Assembly (NCBI GenBank): GCA_011364965.1
Contig: RDOB01000004.1
Coordinates: 116,360-180,359 of the forward strand
Source of the DNA: Candidatus Heimdallarchaeota archaeon
Lineage (GTDB): Archaea; Asgardarchaeota; Heimdallarchaeia; Hodarchaeales; Hodarchaeaceae
Reading direction: 5' to 3'
Length of the DNA stretch: 64,000 nt
The notes under the pieces are model-generated. The model did no database searches, was not told the DNA's origin, and worked only from the letters and a program-made list of their open reading frames with translations. Every line of letters begins with the position of its first letter. The first letter of the stretch is position 1. Shown piece after piece: positions 1 to 8,261 of this stretch. A program made the position numbers and the translations under genes.

Positions 1-684
1 AACTATAGGAAAACCAAACCGACGAAAGAACAGGATATTTTAATAAAGAATCGATCTCTTGTCGAAAAGCTGTTAAATACTCTCAAGGGGAAAGAATCAA
101 GCCCAGAGGAGATAACCGCTCATATTAAGTGGTTAGAAAAAGTTTCTAAATACATTCCAATTTCTTCAGAAAAAGAGCTCGAAGAAATAATAAGGTATAT
201 GATCCTTTTAAGCAAAGAACGAGCAAAATATAATGAATTGTACGACTATCCAGGGCTAGACCTAATGAAACGCGTTCGGGAGACAATGATTCGCTATATG
301 GTTGTTTTGAGCGAATTACGTGCGCGAAGAAAGGAGTACTTGGAATATTGGTTTACTGACGAATATTGGATAACTGAATTAAGTCGAATATTATTTGATA
401 CGGAACCAACAAAGCCATTGAAGAAATATGGATTTGAAAAAGTCCCAGCAGGGGACTTCCTGCTCTTGTTGCTACTAGAATTGGCCACTGCAGATGATAC
501 CTCAAAATTAGATAAGCCTATGGTTCGATTACAAGCAATAAAAGGTAAAGAAGCAACGTTCATTGTCATTCCGACTGAAGCAGCAGCTTTAGAATATCAA
601 CCTCAGATTGATCAAATCCTTAACAACCAAATTACATTTACTATCTGGGTAAAAGATACCTTAAGAGCATTCAAGTTACCATGA
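1..684 (+). CDS. Hypothetical protein, 5' end truncated by window edge
   Basis: The reading frame is open from base 1 and ends at 684, so the start lies outside the window; at least 227 residues are present. The ATG at 199 is internal to a longer open frame. The first ~120 residues are charged and helical (many E/K/R), with a patch rich in R and Y. The last ~100 residues look more beta-rich. I do not recognise the family. The helical N-part plus small C-domain recalls GINS-type proteins only loosely, and I do not assign it. A 363-base AT-rich gap separates it from the next gene, so it is probably the end of a transcription unit. Confidence 0.7.
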   Translation, partial: NYRKTKPTKEQDILIKNRSLVEKLLNTLKGKESSPEEITAHIKWLEKVSKYIPISSEKELEEIIRYMILLSKERAKYNELYDYPGLDLMKRVRETMIRYMVVLSELRARRKEYLEYWFTDEYWITELSRILFDTEPTKPLKKYGFEKVPAGDFLLLLLLELATADDTSKLDKPMVRLQAIKGKEATFIVIPTEAAALEYQPQIDQILNNQITFTIWVKDTLRAFKLP

Positions 685-1047
685 AAACTGATCAAATTAA
701 ACTGGAGTGAACTCGAAAATGTAGCTGACAAGCTGCATCAAACCGAGTTCCATACTAATTTTTTATGAATTTATTTCCTTGCAAAAACAAGATTTGTATA
801 AAAATAACAGGAGATAATTTTGTCCATTATTTGGCATGTTTTTTTCCTATTCATTAATTCTATATTAGTTAAAAACAATATACCACGAAGTTTAAAATTA
901 TACTTAAAGGTATATTCTTCTAAATGATATTTCCTAGTCAGCATTGGTAATATTCAAAGCTTATATTCAAATACCGCAAGGTTTAATAAGTCATATTAGA
1001 AAATATTATCCTACGTTCGTTCAAAATCGTGATGAGGTCGAGTAGAC
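685..1047. other. Intergenic region, 363 bases
   Basis: No convincing ORF or structured RNA seen. It is AT-rich, especially 830-930, and its right end carries the probable promoter of the gene starting at 1048. Confidence 0.5.
982..988 (+). promoter_or_regulatory. Probable archaeal TATA box for the 1048 gene
   Basis: TTTAATA lies about 60 bases before the ATG at 1048. A purine-rich GAGGT at 1034-1038, 9 bases before the ATG, can serve as ribosome-binding site. Based on pattern only. Confidence 0.35.
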
Positions 1048-1659
1048 ATGGCTCGGGGTAACAAGTATGAAACAGATCCAAAGCTACTAGATGTTCTACT
1101 TGAGACCCATAGACCTCTTTCTGTATCTGAGTTAGGACGGATCAGTGGATTAGGACGAGACAAAGCTCGTAGTTTCACAGATCGAATTATTCTAGGCAAA
1201 GCTGGAGTCCCTCCCCCTCCTGGGGTCAGAATTGTTGATATACTCATGTCTCGTGTTAATTCAAACCATCACTTCCGTTTTGTAGGAATAAAAGACGAGT
1301 CTTACTGGAAAGATTGGTTAAATCAAGTCACTAAGGAAGGATATCGAATTGCAAGAGATCATTTTGATATTTTTCCTAATTATGAACTTGATCCTGCCCT
1401 TCTCGATACCATTCGGAAGAATGTATCAGCAATTAAAGAAGCAGCAGGTCGGAATAATCGTTCTCCAGAACGCTTCCTTGATGAAATGCTTGCTTATGTT
1501 TTACATCCTAATTTCGAGAAAGGAAGGTCTTTACTAAATATTATTGCTGCAGCAGCTCAATCTAATGAGGATCAAACAGAGAAATTAGTAGCTTTGAGAT
1601 TTTTATCTCGTTCAGGCTTCATTAGAAGCCAATCTAACCCCAAAAAGGAGGATAGCTAG
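1048..1659 (+). CDS. Winged-helix DNA-binding-like protein
   Basis: 203 residues. Residues ~10-50 read as a helix-turn-helix unit (a 'LSVSELGRISGLGRDKARSF' style segment), followed by a proline loop (VPPPPG, residues ~54-59) that would fit a wing. The rest is helical without a recognised domain. The stop overlaps the GTG start of the next gene (TAGTG at 1657-1661), so the two are translationally coupled and probably act together. Candidate regulator or chromatin/replication-associated factor; the exact family is unknown. The start is supported by GAGGT 9 bases upstream. Confidence 0.7.
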   Translation: MARGNKYETDPKLLDVLLETHRPLSVSELGRISGLGRDKARSFTDRIILGKAGVPPPPGVRIVDILMSRVNSNHHFRFVGIKDESYWKDWLNQVTKEGYRIARDHFDIFPNYELDPALLDTIRKNVSAIKEAAGRNNRSPERFLDEMLAYVLHPNFEKGRSLLNIIAAAAQSNEDQTEKLVALRFLSRSGFIRSQSNPKKEDS

Positions 1660-2684
1660 TGGTTAAGAAGGTTCAAAAAATAAAACCGATTTCACGAACG
1701 CTCAATCCTCCTAATACCGATTTTGATAACATTCTTGATCGCTTAGCCAGCTTTGATACTCCTGAGGAGGAAATTATTGTAATCACCGATGTTTTCGGCG
1801 TAGCTGATAACATTCTAGATGACTTGGGTCAAATTGAAGCAGATATTTCTCGGATTCAAGAGCAGCGACCTGATTTTCAACCTCCCCGTAGAAAAGCTCT
1901 TATTTTTTCTGATTCCACTGATGTTCTTTCTGAGCTTGGCTCATTATTCCTAAATTGCCGTATATGTAACAATGGGATCCTTAAACACGAACTCATTAAT
2001 GGACTCTGTTTTGAGTGTCATAATAAGTCCGAACTCGTTCAGGAAAAGGAACATCTTATTGTAGAGGATGAATTTAAATTTGAACCTCTCTTAAATCGGA
2101 TTCGAGAATTAGAATCCCAAGTTCGGGAATTACGATCTAAATTAGACGCCAATCTGCAATCAAATACTTTATTTTCATCCCCTACTGTTCATTCTACACC
2201 TCCTCCACCTCCTCCAGCTCCTTCTGCATTTAATGTTACACCTGTTGTGGAATCCCAAGATATCAATTTTTCTGAAATGACCTTAGAGGAATTGAAAGCC
2301 CTCAATCCTATTCTTTTGGGCAGTTTATCACTTCATCAAAAAAACCTCTTCAATACTCGTTTAAAGGAGTTAGAAGAGCTGCAAAATTTGACTCCTTCTC
2401 AGAAAGCTGAATACCTCAAACGAAAGGAACACGAATCTCTTCAGGCTCTTCATCTAAATGAATTTAAAAATGCCTTAAAGAACTTGGAAGAACTAGGTAA
2501 TCCATTATTTGCTAAGATGCGAGAGCAAGCCGAGCAATCGGCCATTACTGGATATGGTACTTTTGGAAGTTTCAGCAAAAAGACACTTTACATTCCCTGT
2601 TACAGTTGTGGAGATACCAATGAGCTGGAAGAAGATGATGAATTTAGGTGTAAATTCTGTCAAGCTCCACTAAGTGAAAGATAA
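1659..2684 (+). CDS. Zinc-ribbon / coiled-coil protein with proline-rich linker
   Basis: 341 residues, GTG start overlapping the stop of the upstream winged-helix gene. Two zinc-binding motifs are visible. One is in the middle (C100-x2-C103 ... C117-x2-C120). One is at the C-terminus (C314-x2-C317 ... C331-x2-C334). Between them come a coiled-coil stretch (~145-165), a polyproline run near residue 180, and a charged helical region rich in L/E/K. The family is unknown. The architecture (ribbon - coil - Pro linker - helices - ribbon) suggests a scaffold for protein or nucleic-acid binding, partnered with the upstream protein. Confidence 0.7.
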   Translation: MVKKVQKIKPISRTLNPPNTDFDNILDRLASFDTPEEEIIVITDVFGVADNILDDLGQIEADISRIQEQRPDFQPPRRKALIFSDSTDVLSELGSLFLNCRICNNGILKHELINGLCFECHNKSELVQEKEHLIVEDEFKFEPLLNRIRELESQVRELRSKLDANLQSNTLFSSPTVHSTPPPPPPAPSAFNVTPVVESQDINFSEMTLEELKALNPILLGSLSLHQKNLFNTRLKELEELQNLTPSQKAEYLKRKEHESLQALHLNEFKNALKNLEELGNPLFAKMREQAEQSAITGYGTFGSFSKKTLYIPCYSCGDTNELEEDDEFRCKFCQAPLSER

Positions 2685-2714
2685 GATTAGCTTTTAAATG
2701 AAGACTGATTCACC

Positions 2715-4583
2715 TCACCCATTTGGCTCCTCTCTCTTCTTTGTTTCAGTTATTTCTGATTTTTTCGTTTTTAGGCCTCTTAGGTTTGTTGAAGTACGCA
2801 ATTTATCGATTCTATGATAGGCTTGCTTCCACAGTTTTTGGATCTGCTGAAGTTCAGGCATTTTTGAGATAATCTGAGGATCTTTCGTGAGTGCATCCAC
2901 CGTATCTGTTACAAGCAATAATTCAACATCTTTCACTTCCTCAGTCACCTTCTTTTTCTCAGGTTCGTCTGCAAGTAATACTAGTTGTCGCTTTTTCAAA
3001 TTGAGATCAATCAGCTCTTCTGTATACCTATTTTTGGTCCGTTTATAAGCTGCTTCTGATATTTCCCCTTTTTCGCGGGCATTCAAGAGAATGTTCAATG
3101 TTTCTTCGACAAGGGAGATCTGATATTCTATGTATTCCCCTCTTGACTCCTCTTGTGCAAGTAAGGTCTGATATCTTTCCTCTAAGAGGAATAGTTCCTC
3201 TTTTAAGGGATAACTTAAGCGACGAAAATCACTGGATCTTATCATTTTCTCAGTCCGATCTTTCACTAACTTTTCTAGCTCAGCCTCAATAGCAAGTTTT
3301 TGGGCCTTTATTTCCTCTAATTCACTTAGCTCCTCCACGACTTCAGTTTTTCTTGAAACTGGCCTAATAATTAATCCTTGCAGGGTTCCAGTTAGTAACA
3401 CCACAATAAGTGAGGAATAAAGAAGGAGTTCTGCAAGTGGAGGATTTAATGGTTCCAAATTAACATAAGCGTATAATGCCAGAATAGCTGTTGTCAGACC
3501 TTTAAATCCAGCGATTCCTACAAACAAGCGTTCTTTATTTGTGAAAAATCTAGCTGTTTTGATTTGTAATTCTAGTGGTAAGGTCACAGCAAATACCGCA
3601 ATAATCCGACTGCCGATTACAATTAGACTAATAAGGGCAGCGATAAAAATATAATTAGGTAATATCTTAATGCTTAAAAGAACCCCAATGAATATAAAAG
3701 CCACGATTTCAAATAGAAACGTAACATCTTCCCAGAAATCATAAAGGTGAGTACGTGAGAAGAACGCTTCCAAGCCGATATACCGAGGATTACGAATTAT
3801 TACCCCACTAACAATGGCTGCAATCGCAGAGGATATCTGGAGGGGACCAGAAATTACAAATATCAAAAAAACTGCGCTTAAGGAAATAAATGAGATTTCA
3901 CTTTTTTTCTCCACGATGACCATGAATCGAAGTGCTCCCCAGCCAATGATACCCCCAATAATGATTCCTCCAATGATTGCCCATCCACCAAGGATAATGA
4001 GGTTGAAGGAAAATTGAAGTTGTCCCTCCCCCTCAATTAGTTGAGGAACAAAGATAATTACCACTAATAGAATTGCTATTACATCATTAAAAGCGCTCTC
4101 TCCTCCTAAGATTGTCTCAATCTGTTCTTTGACCCGTGTCCCTCCTCCCCGAAGAATGGAAAACGTAGCTGCAGGATCTGTTGGAGCGATAGTTGCTCCT
4201 ACTAATAATGCAGCTAATAAACCAATAGAAGTGAAATGAAATAATTCAATAGATATACCAACTAAAAATGCCGTTAAAAAAGTCCCAAAGAAGGCTAAGA
4301 GGAGGATGGGGAGAAAATATCTCCTTAAGGCTGTGATATTGGTATGCATGCCCTCTTTGAAAAGCACAATAATCAACGCCATTTCTGCAATCAGTAAAGT
4401 AGTATCTCTTATTACATTCAATTCAAGGGTAAAATCGGTATAAGCAACTAAAAAAGTAAGAACTAATCCTGTGAGTATTAAAGGAATTGTTTTAGGGAAT
4501 TTATATATTTCCGCAGCTCTTCCAACTAATACACCGGCAAAAATCACAACAATGAGAGTATATACAGCTGTTAATTCGCTCAA
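2715..4583 (-). CDS. Na+/H+ antiporter, CPA1/NhaP type, with long cytosolic tail
   Basis: 622 residues. The first ~400 form about 12 hydrophobic segments. The cation-site motifs of the family are present: TDPA at residues 135-138 and the ND pair N166-D167, which in CPA1 members goes with electroneutral exchange. The last ~200 residues are hydrophilic, charged and coiled-coil-like, as in the regulatory tails of many NhaP proteins. Role: exchange of Na+ (or K+) for H+ across the cell membrane. It is divergent from the P-type ATPase gene at 4881, sharing a 297-base AT-rich promoter region, which suggests linked ion homeostasis. Confidence 0.9.
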   Translation of the reverse strand: MSELTAVYTLIVVIFAGVLVGRAAEIYKFPKTIPLILTGLVLTFLVAYTDFTLELNVIRDTTLLIAEMALIIVLFKEGMHTNITALRRYFLPILLLAFFGTFLTAFLVGISIELFHFTSIGLLAALLVGATIAPTDPAATFSILRGGGTRVKEQIETILGGESAFNDVIAILLVVIIFVPQLIEGEGQLQFSFNLIILGGWAIIGGIIIGGIIGWGALRFMVIVEKKSEISFISLSAVFLIFVISGPLQISSAIAAIVSGVIIRNPRYIGLEAFFSRTHLYDFWEDVTFLFEIVAFIFIGVLLSIKILPNYIFIAALISLIVIGSRIIAVFAVTLPLELQIKTARFFTNKERLFVGIAGFKGLTTAILALYAYVNLEPLNPPLAELLLYSSLIVVLLTGTLQGLIIRPVSRKTEVVEELSELEEIKAQKLAIEAELEKLVKDRTEKMIRSSDFRRLSYPLKEELFLLEERYQTLLAQEESRGEYIEYQISLVEETLNILLNAREKGEISEAAYKRTKNRYTEELIDLNLKKRQLVLLADEPEKKKVTEEVKDVELLLVTDTVDALTKDPQIISKMPELQQIQKLWKQAYHRIDKLRTSTNLRGLKTKKSEITETKKREEPNG

Positions 4584-4880
4584 GATATCACACTCACAAC
4601 CTAGGTTTGTGTATTCATTTAATAATAGTAATCTTTGAGGTGATTAAGTAATTTTGAGATGGTTTTAGTTAAAATTCCTCAAATAAGAACCAGTAGTCTT
4701 AATATGAAAATCATTATGACAATAATAAAATCGTCTTAAGGCTTTTTGAAGAAATGAAGGGTTATATAGGTTTGAAATCTTGAAGATATTAATTCTCTTT
4801 AAAGATATCTTTCGACATTTATTGATTCGGGGTTAGAAATGTTCTCCTTATTAGTAATTAAAGTATAACAGTGAGGTTAG

Positions 4881-7406
4881 ATGGCTCAACTTATTAATCC
4901 TTGGGCAAAAGACAGTAGTGATCTGATTGATCTCTTAGAATCAGATTTATATGGTTTAACACAAGAAGAATCCAATAAACGATTAACTCAATATGGTTTG
5001 AATTTATTAAGCCCAAAGAAAAAATTAAATACAGTTTCTGCTCTTTTAAGTCAATTTAAAAGTCCCATTATATTTCTATTGTTATCTGCTGCTTTTCTGG
5101 CCTTTATAACTGGAGACCAAATTGATGGAATAATAATAAGTGCAATAATCCTCTTTAGCAGTCTGTTAGGATTTTGGCAGGAAAGAATGGCGACTAATGC
5201 AATTGAAAAATTAATGTCTAGAATCCACACCCATGCTAAAGTTTTAAGAAAGGGAAATCCAGTCTTAATCCCGCTAGAACAGATTGTTCCAGGAGATATC
5301 ATTCTATTATCTGCTGGGAACATTGTTCCAGCTGATTTACGTTTATTGGAAACAAATCAATTGTTTACCAACGAAGCTACGTTAACTGGGGAAACTTTTC
5401 CAATAGAAAAATCCCCGAGTATTTTGAATGAAGATTCATCTCTTTCTAAAAGAACTAATATGGTATATATGGGAACTTATATAGTAAGTGGCACTGGGAA
5501 GGGATTAGTTATTAAAACAGGTCAAGAAACTGAGTTGGGAATGATTTCAGCAAGATTAGGGACCAAAACTCCCACTCCTGAATTTGAACGAGGAATTAAA
5601 CAATTTGGATTGGTACTGATGGAAATTGTCCTTCTCATTACCATTACAATATTTGGCATTAATGTGTATCTTAATAGGCCTGTTCTTGATTCATTTCTTT
5701 TTGCTCTTGCTTTAGCTGTAGGTCTGACTCCACAGCTATTGCCAGCTATAATCATGGTAAATCTCTCCCGAGGAGCAAAAAAAATGGCTGATAAGAAAGT
5801 GATAGTTAAAAAATTGACCTCAATCGAAAATTTTGGGAGTATGAATGTGCTATGTTCAGATAAAACGGGGACATTAACCCAGGGGATTATGACAATTCAT
5901 TCTACTGTTGATATTGAGATGCACACACAAGTAAAAATTTTGGATTATGCCTATCTAAATGCTTATTATCAAACAGGTTTTCAGAATCCTATAGATGACA
6001 CAATTTGTGCCTCTCATACAGTTAATGCACCAGAATTTCGGAAATTAGATGAACTTCCATATGATTTTATACGCAAAAGAATTAGTGTTCTATTTTCCAC
6101 TCCTGGAATGAATATTATAATCGCAAAGGGAGCTGTCACTAATTTATTAGAGATATGTAATTATATCGAAAAATCTGATGGAGCGGTCCTTGAAATTGAC
6201 ATTTATACAGAAAAAATTCATTCACTCCTTTCCGAATTCAGTACTCAAGGATTAAGATGTATTGGAATTGCTTATAAAAATGTTGATACTTTAACGAAGA
6301 TGAGTAGAGCTGATGAAGCTGAATTTGTATTTTTAGGCTTTCTTCTTTTAATGGATCCGTCTAAACCAGAAGTTCCAGCAGTCATCCAAGAATTAAAATC
6401 TTTGGGTATTACATTACGAATCATTACAGGAGACAATCAACATATTGCAAAAACAGTTGCAGAGAATGTTGGAATCATCCATCCCCAGATCATAACAGGC
6501 AATCAAATACGTAAACTCAGTGATGAGGCATTAATTATTCAAGCAAATCAAACTGATGTTTTTGCAGAAATTGAACCAAATCAGAAGGAGCAAATCATCC
6601 TAGCTTTAAGAAAAAGTGGAAATGTCGTTGGTTACATGGGAGATGGGATTAATGATGCTTCAGCCTTACATGCAGCAGATGTGGGGATCTCTGTTGATTC
6701 AGCTGTAGATGTAGCTAAAGAAGCTTCAGAAATTATTCTTCTCGAGAAAAACCTCGAAGTTCTTTTGAATGGTATCAATGAAGGGAGGAAAACTTTTGCA
6801 AATTCCTTAAAGTATGTTTTAATAACCATTAGTGCTAATTTTGGAAATATGTTTTCTATGGCAATAGCTTCTCTCTTTCTCCCATTCCTTCCCTTGCTAC
6901 CAACACAAATACTTCTAATAAATTTTATGACCGATTTCCCCTCAATGACAATAGCTACTGACGATGTTGATCTGGAAATGATAAAAACTCCCAAAAGATG
7001 GAATATTAGAGATATTACGGAATTCATGATTACGTTTGGATTAATGAGTACAATTTTTGATGTTTTAACTTTTATTGTGTTGATTTCCGTACTCCATGCC
7101 CAAGAAGCAGAATTTCAAACAGGATGGTTCTTAGTCTCGGTTGTATCGGAATTGTTGATACTTTTAGTGATTAGAACACGAAAGATATTCTATAAAAGCA
7201 AACCGAGTAATAATTTATTAATATCGACCATCATTGTGATTTTAGCAACATTAATCGTTCCCTTTACTCCTTTAATTTCCTTGTTTGGATTTTCACCCAT
7301 TCCCCCAATGTTTTTAGTAATCCTTGCAGTTATTATCAGTCTGTATATACTTACAACTGAATTAGGAAAACGAATCATTTATTCTCACATTAAATTCTTT
7401 TCCTAA
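4881..7406 (+). CDS. mgtA: P-type ATPase, Mg2+-transporting MgtA-like (P3B)
   Basis: 841 residues with the P-type ATPase order: actuator domain with TGET, phosphorylation site DKTGTLT (D327-T333), nucleotide domain, hinge GDGIND (~586-592), and about ten membrane segments. Diagnostic for the P3B group are NFGSM just before the phosphorylation site, VGLTP(x)LLP in the M4 helix, and VGISVDS ... AKEASEIILLEK after the hinge, all close to MgtA. Likely function: ATP-driven Mg2+ (possibly Ni2+) import. It is slightly shorter than bacterial MgtA (~900). Ca2+-ATPase identity is less likely because the M4 motif is not PEGLP. Confidence 0.88.
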   Translation: MAQLINPWAKDSSDLIDLLESDLYGLTQEESNKRLTQYGLNLLSPKKKLNTVSALLSQFKSPIIFLLLSAAFLAFITGDQIDGIIISAIILFSSLLGFWQERMATNAIEKLMSRIHTHAKVLRKGNPVLIPLEQIVPGDIILLSAGNIVPADLRLLETNQLFTNEATLTGETFPIEKSPSILNEDSSLSKRTNMVYMGTYIVSGTGKGLVIKTGQETELGMISARLGTKTPTPEFERGIKQFGLVLMEIVLLITITIFGINVYLNRPVLDSFLFALALAVGLTPQLLPAIIMVNLSRGAKKMADKKVIVKKLTSIENFGSMNVLCSDKTGTLTQGIMTIHSTVDIEMHTQVKILDYAYLNAYYQTGFQNPIDDTICASHTVNAPEFRKLDELPYDFIRKRISVLFSTPGMNIIIAKGAVTNLLEICNYIEKSDGAVLEIDIYTEKIHSLLSEFSTQGLRCIGIAYKNVDTLTKMSRADEAEFVFLGFLLLMDPSKPEVPAVIQELKSLGITLRIITGDNQHIAKTVAENVGIIHPQIITGNQIRKLSDEALIIQANQTDVFAEIEPNQKEQIILALRKSGNVVGYMGDGINDASALHAADVGISVDSAVDVAKEASEIILLEKNLEVLLNGINEGRKTFANSLKYVLITISANFGNMFSMAIASLFLPFLPLLPTQILLINFMTDFPSMTIATDDVDLEMIKTPKRWNIRDITEFMITFGLMSTIFDVLTFIVLISVLHAQEAEFQTGWFLVSVVSELLILLVIRTRKIFYKSKPSNNLLISTIIVILATLIVPFTPLISLFGFSPIPPMFLVILAVIISLYILTTELGKRIIYSHIKFFS

Positions 7407-7465
7407 CCTCCATTCAATGGAAATTCCAATTGAATATTAGTATGAAATTTCATATAGCTTGGAAT

Positions 7466-8146
7466 CTACCATATTTTAGGTATTAAACGATATGGTACCT
7501 TTTTTATATAGTCAATATAGCCTATAAGCTCTTTTTTCAACATTTTTTCTTCATTCTGTATCCGAAATACTAGGAAAAAGGGGATAAATGGAGCTAATAC
7601 AAGTGATACCAAAGAACCAAGCGCAATTGGTGTGCTAAATGCCAGAAGTATAAAACTTACATACATTGGATGACGTACGTGTTTATACGGTCCAGTCATT
7701 ATCACAACCTGATCTTCATGAGTCATTAATCCTTTTGACGCGAATGAATTCATTTTCATTACCCAAAAATTAAGGAGATAGGTAATCACGAGACCTGAAA
7801 AGCCAAATATTTTAATAATATTCGGTAATTGCGTCCATTGAAATTGATAATCAAATCCGGGAAGTATCATCACTAACAAGAAGAAAAATCCAAATATAAT
7901 CAGGGCTGTATTTTCCATTTTACTCGATGAGAGTTTTCTCCGTTTTTTAAGTGTTGCAGGATCTTTGATAATGAAATAAAAAGTCATGAGGATATAGTAC
8001 ACAACTAATATTAAGATATAAATCCATCCCTCCATCCAATTCACTGTTCCTGCTGGAATAAATAGCAGAGCTCCCATAAATAAGATCAAAAATGGAATAG
8101 CAAGACTATATCTAATCATTTGAATTATAATGGTAAATTTTGACAT
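7466..8146 (-). CDS. Isoprenylcysteine carboxyl methyltransferase-like membrane protein
   Basis: 226 residues with about five membrane segments. The C-terminal half has the ICMT/PEMT superfamily signature GPYKHVRHPMY (residues 152-162), followed by a helical pair and an N-E-E motif near 197-199 that helps bind SAM in this family. The family contains isoprenylcysteine methyltransferases, phospholipid methyltransferases and NnrU-like proteins, so the substrate cannot be told from sequence. Convergent with the P-type ATPase gene. Confidence is high for the superfamily and low for the substrate. Confidence 0.82.
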   Translation of the reverse strand: MSKFTIIIQMIRYSLAIPFLILFMGALLFIPAGTVNWMEGWIYILILVVYYILMTFYFIIKDPATLKKRRKLSSSKMENTALIIFGFFFLLVMILPGFDYQFQWTQLPNIIKIFGFSGLVITYLLNFWVMKMNSFASKGLMTHEDQVVIMTGPYKHVRHPMYVSFILLAFSTPIALGSLVSLVLAPFIPFFLVFRIQNEEKMLKKELIGYIDYIKKVPYRLIPKIW

Positions 8147-8261
8147 TTTTATCCTAATATTTATCTTGCTTATTTTAAGTTATAAGCCCTTACTAGAATT
8201 ATTAAAGGTCAATTAGAATTTTGTGAACACCTCATCTTCCCCGAAAGCCCTTAAGAGTGCT

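Noticed and set aside
294..569. Minus-strand ORF inside the first gene
   Set aside because: Opposite a longer open frame that runs from the window edge; no family features.
1..684. Assignment of the first gene to a GINS subunit
   Set aside because: Only a vague helical N-part plus small C-domain resemblance; no signature motif seen.
7466..8146. Calling the ICMT-like protein a true isoprenylcysteine methyltransferase
   Set aside because: The same GPYxxxRHPMY motif occurs in phospholipid methyltransferases and NnrU-like proteins; substrate not decidable.
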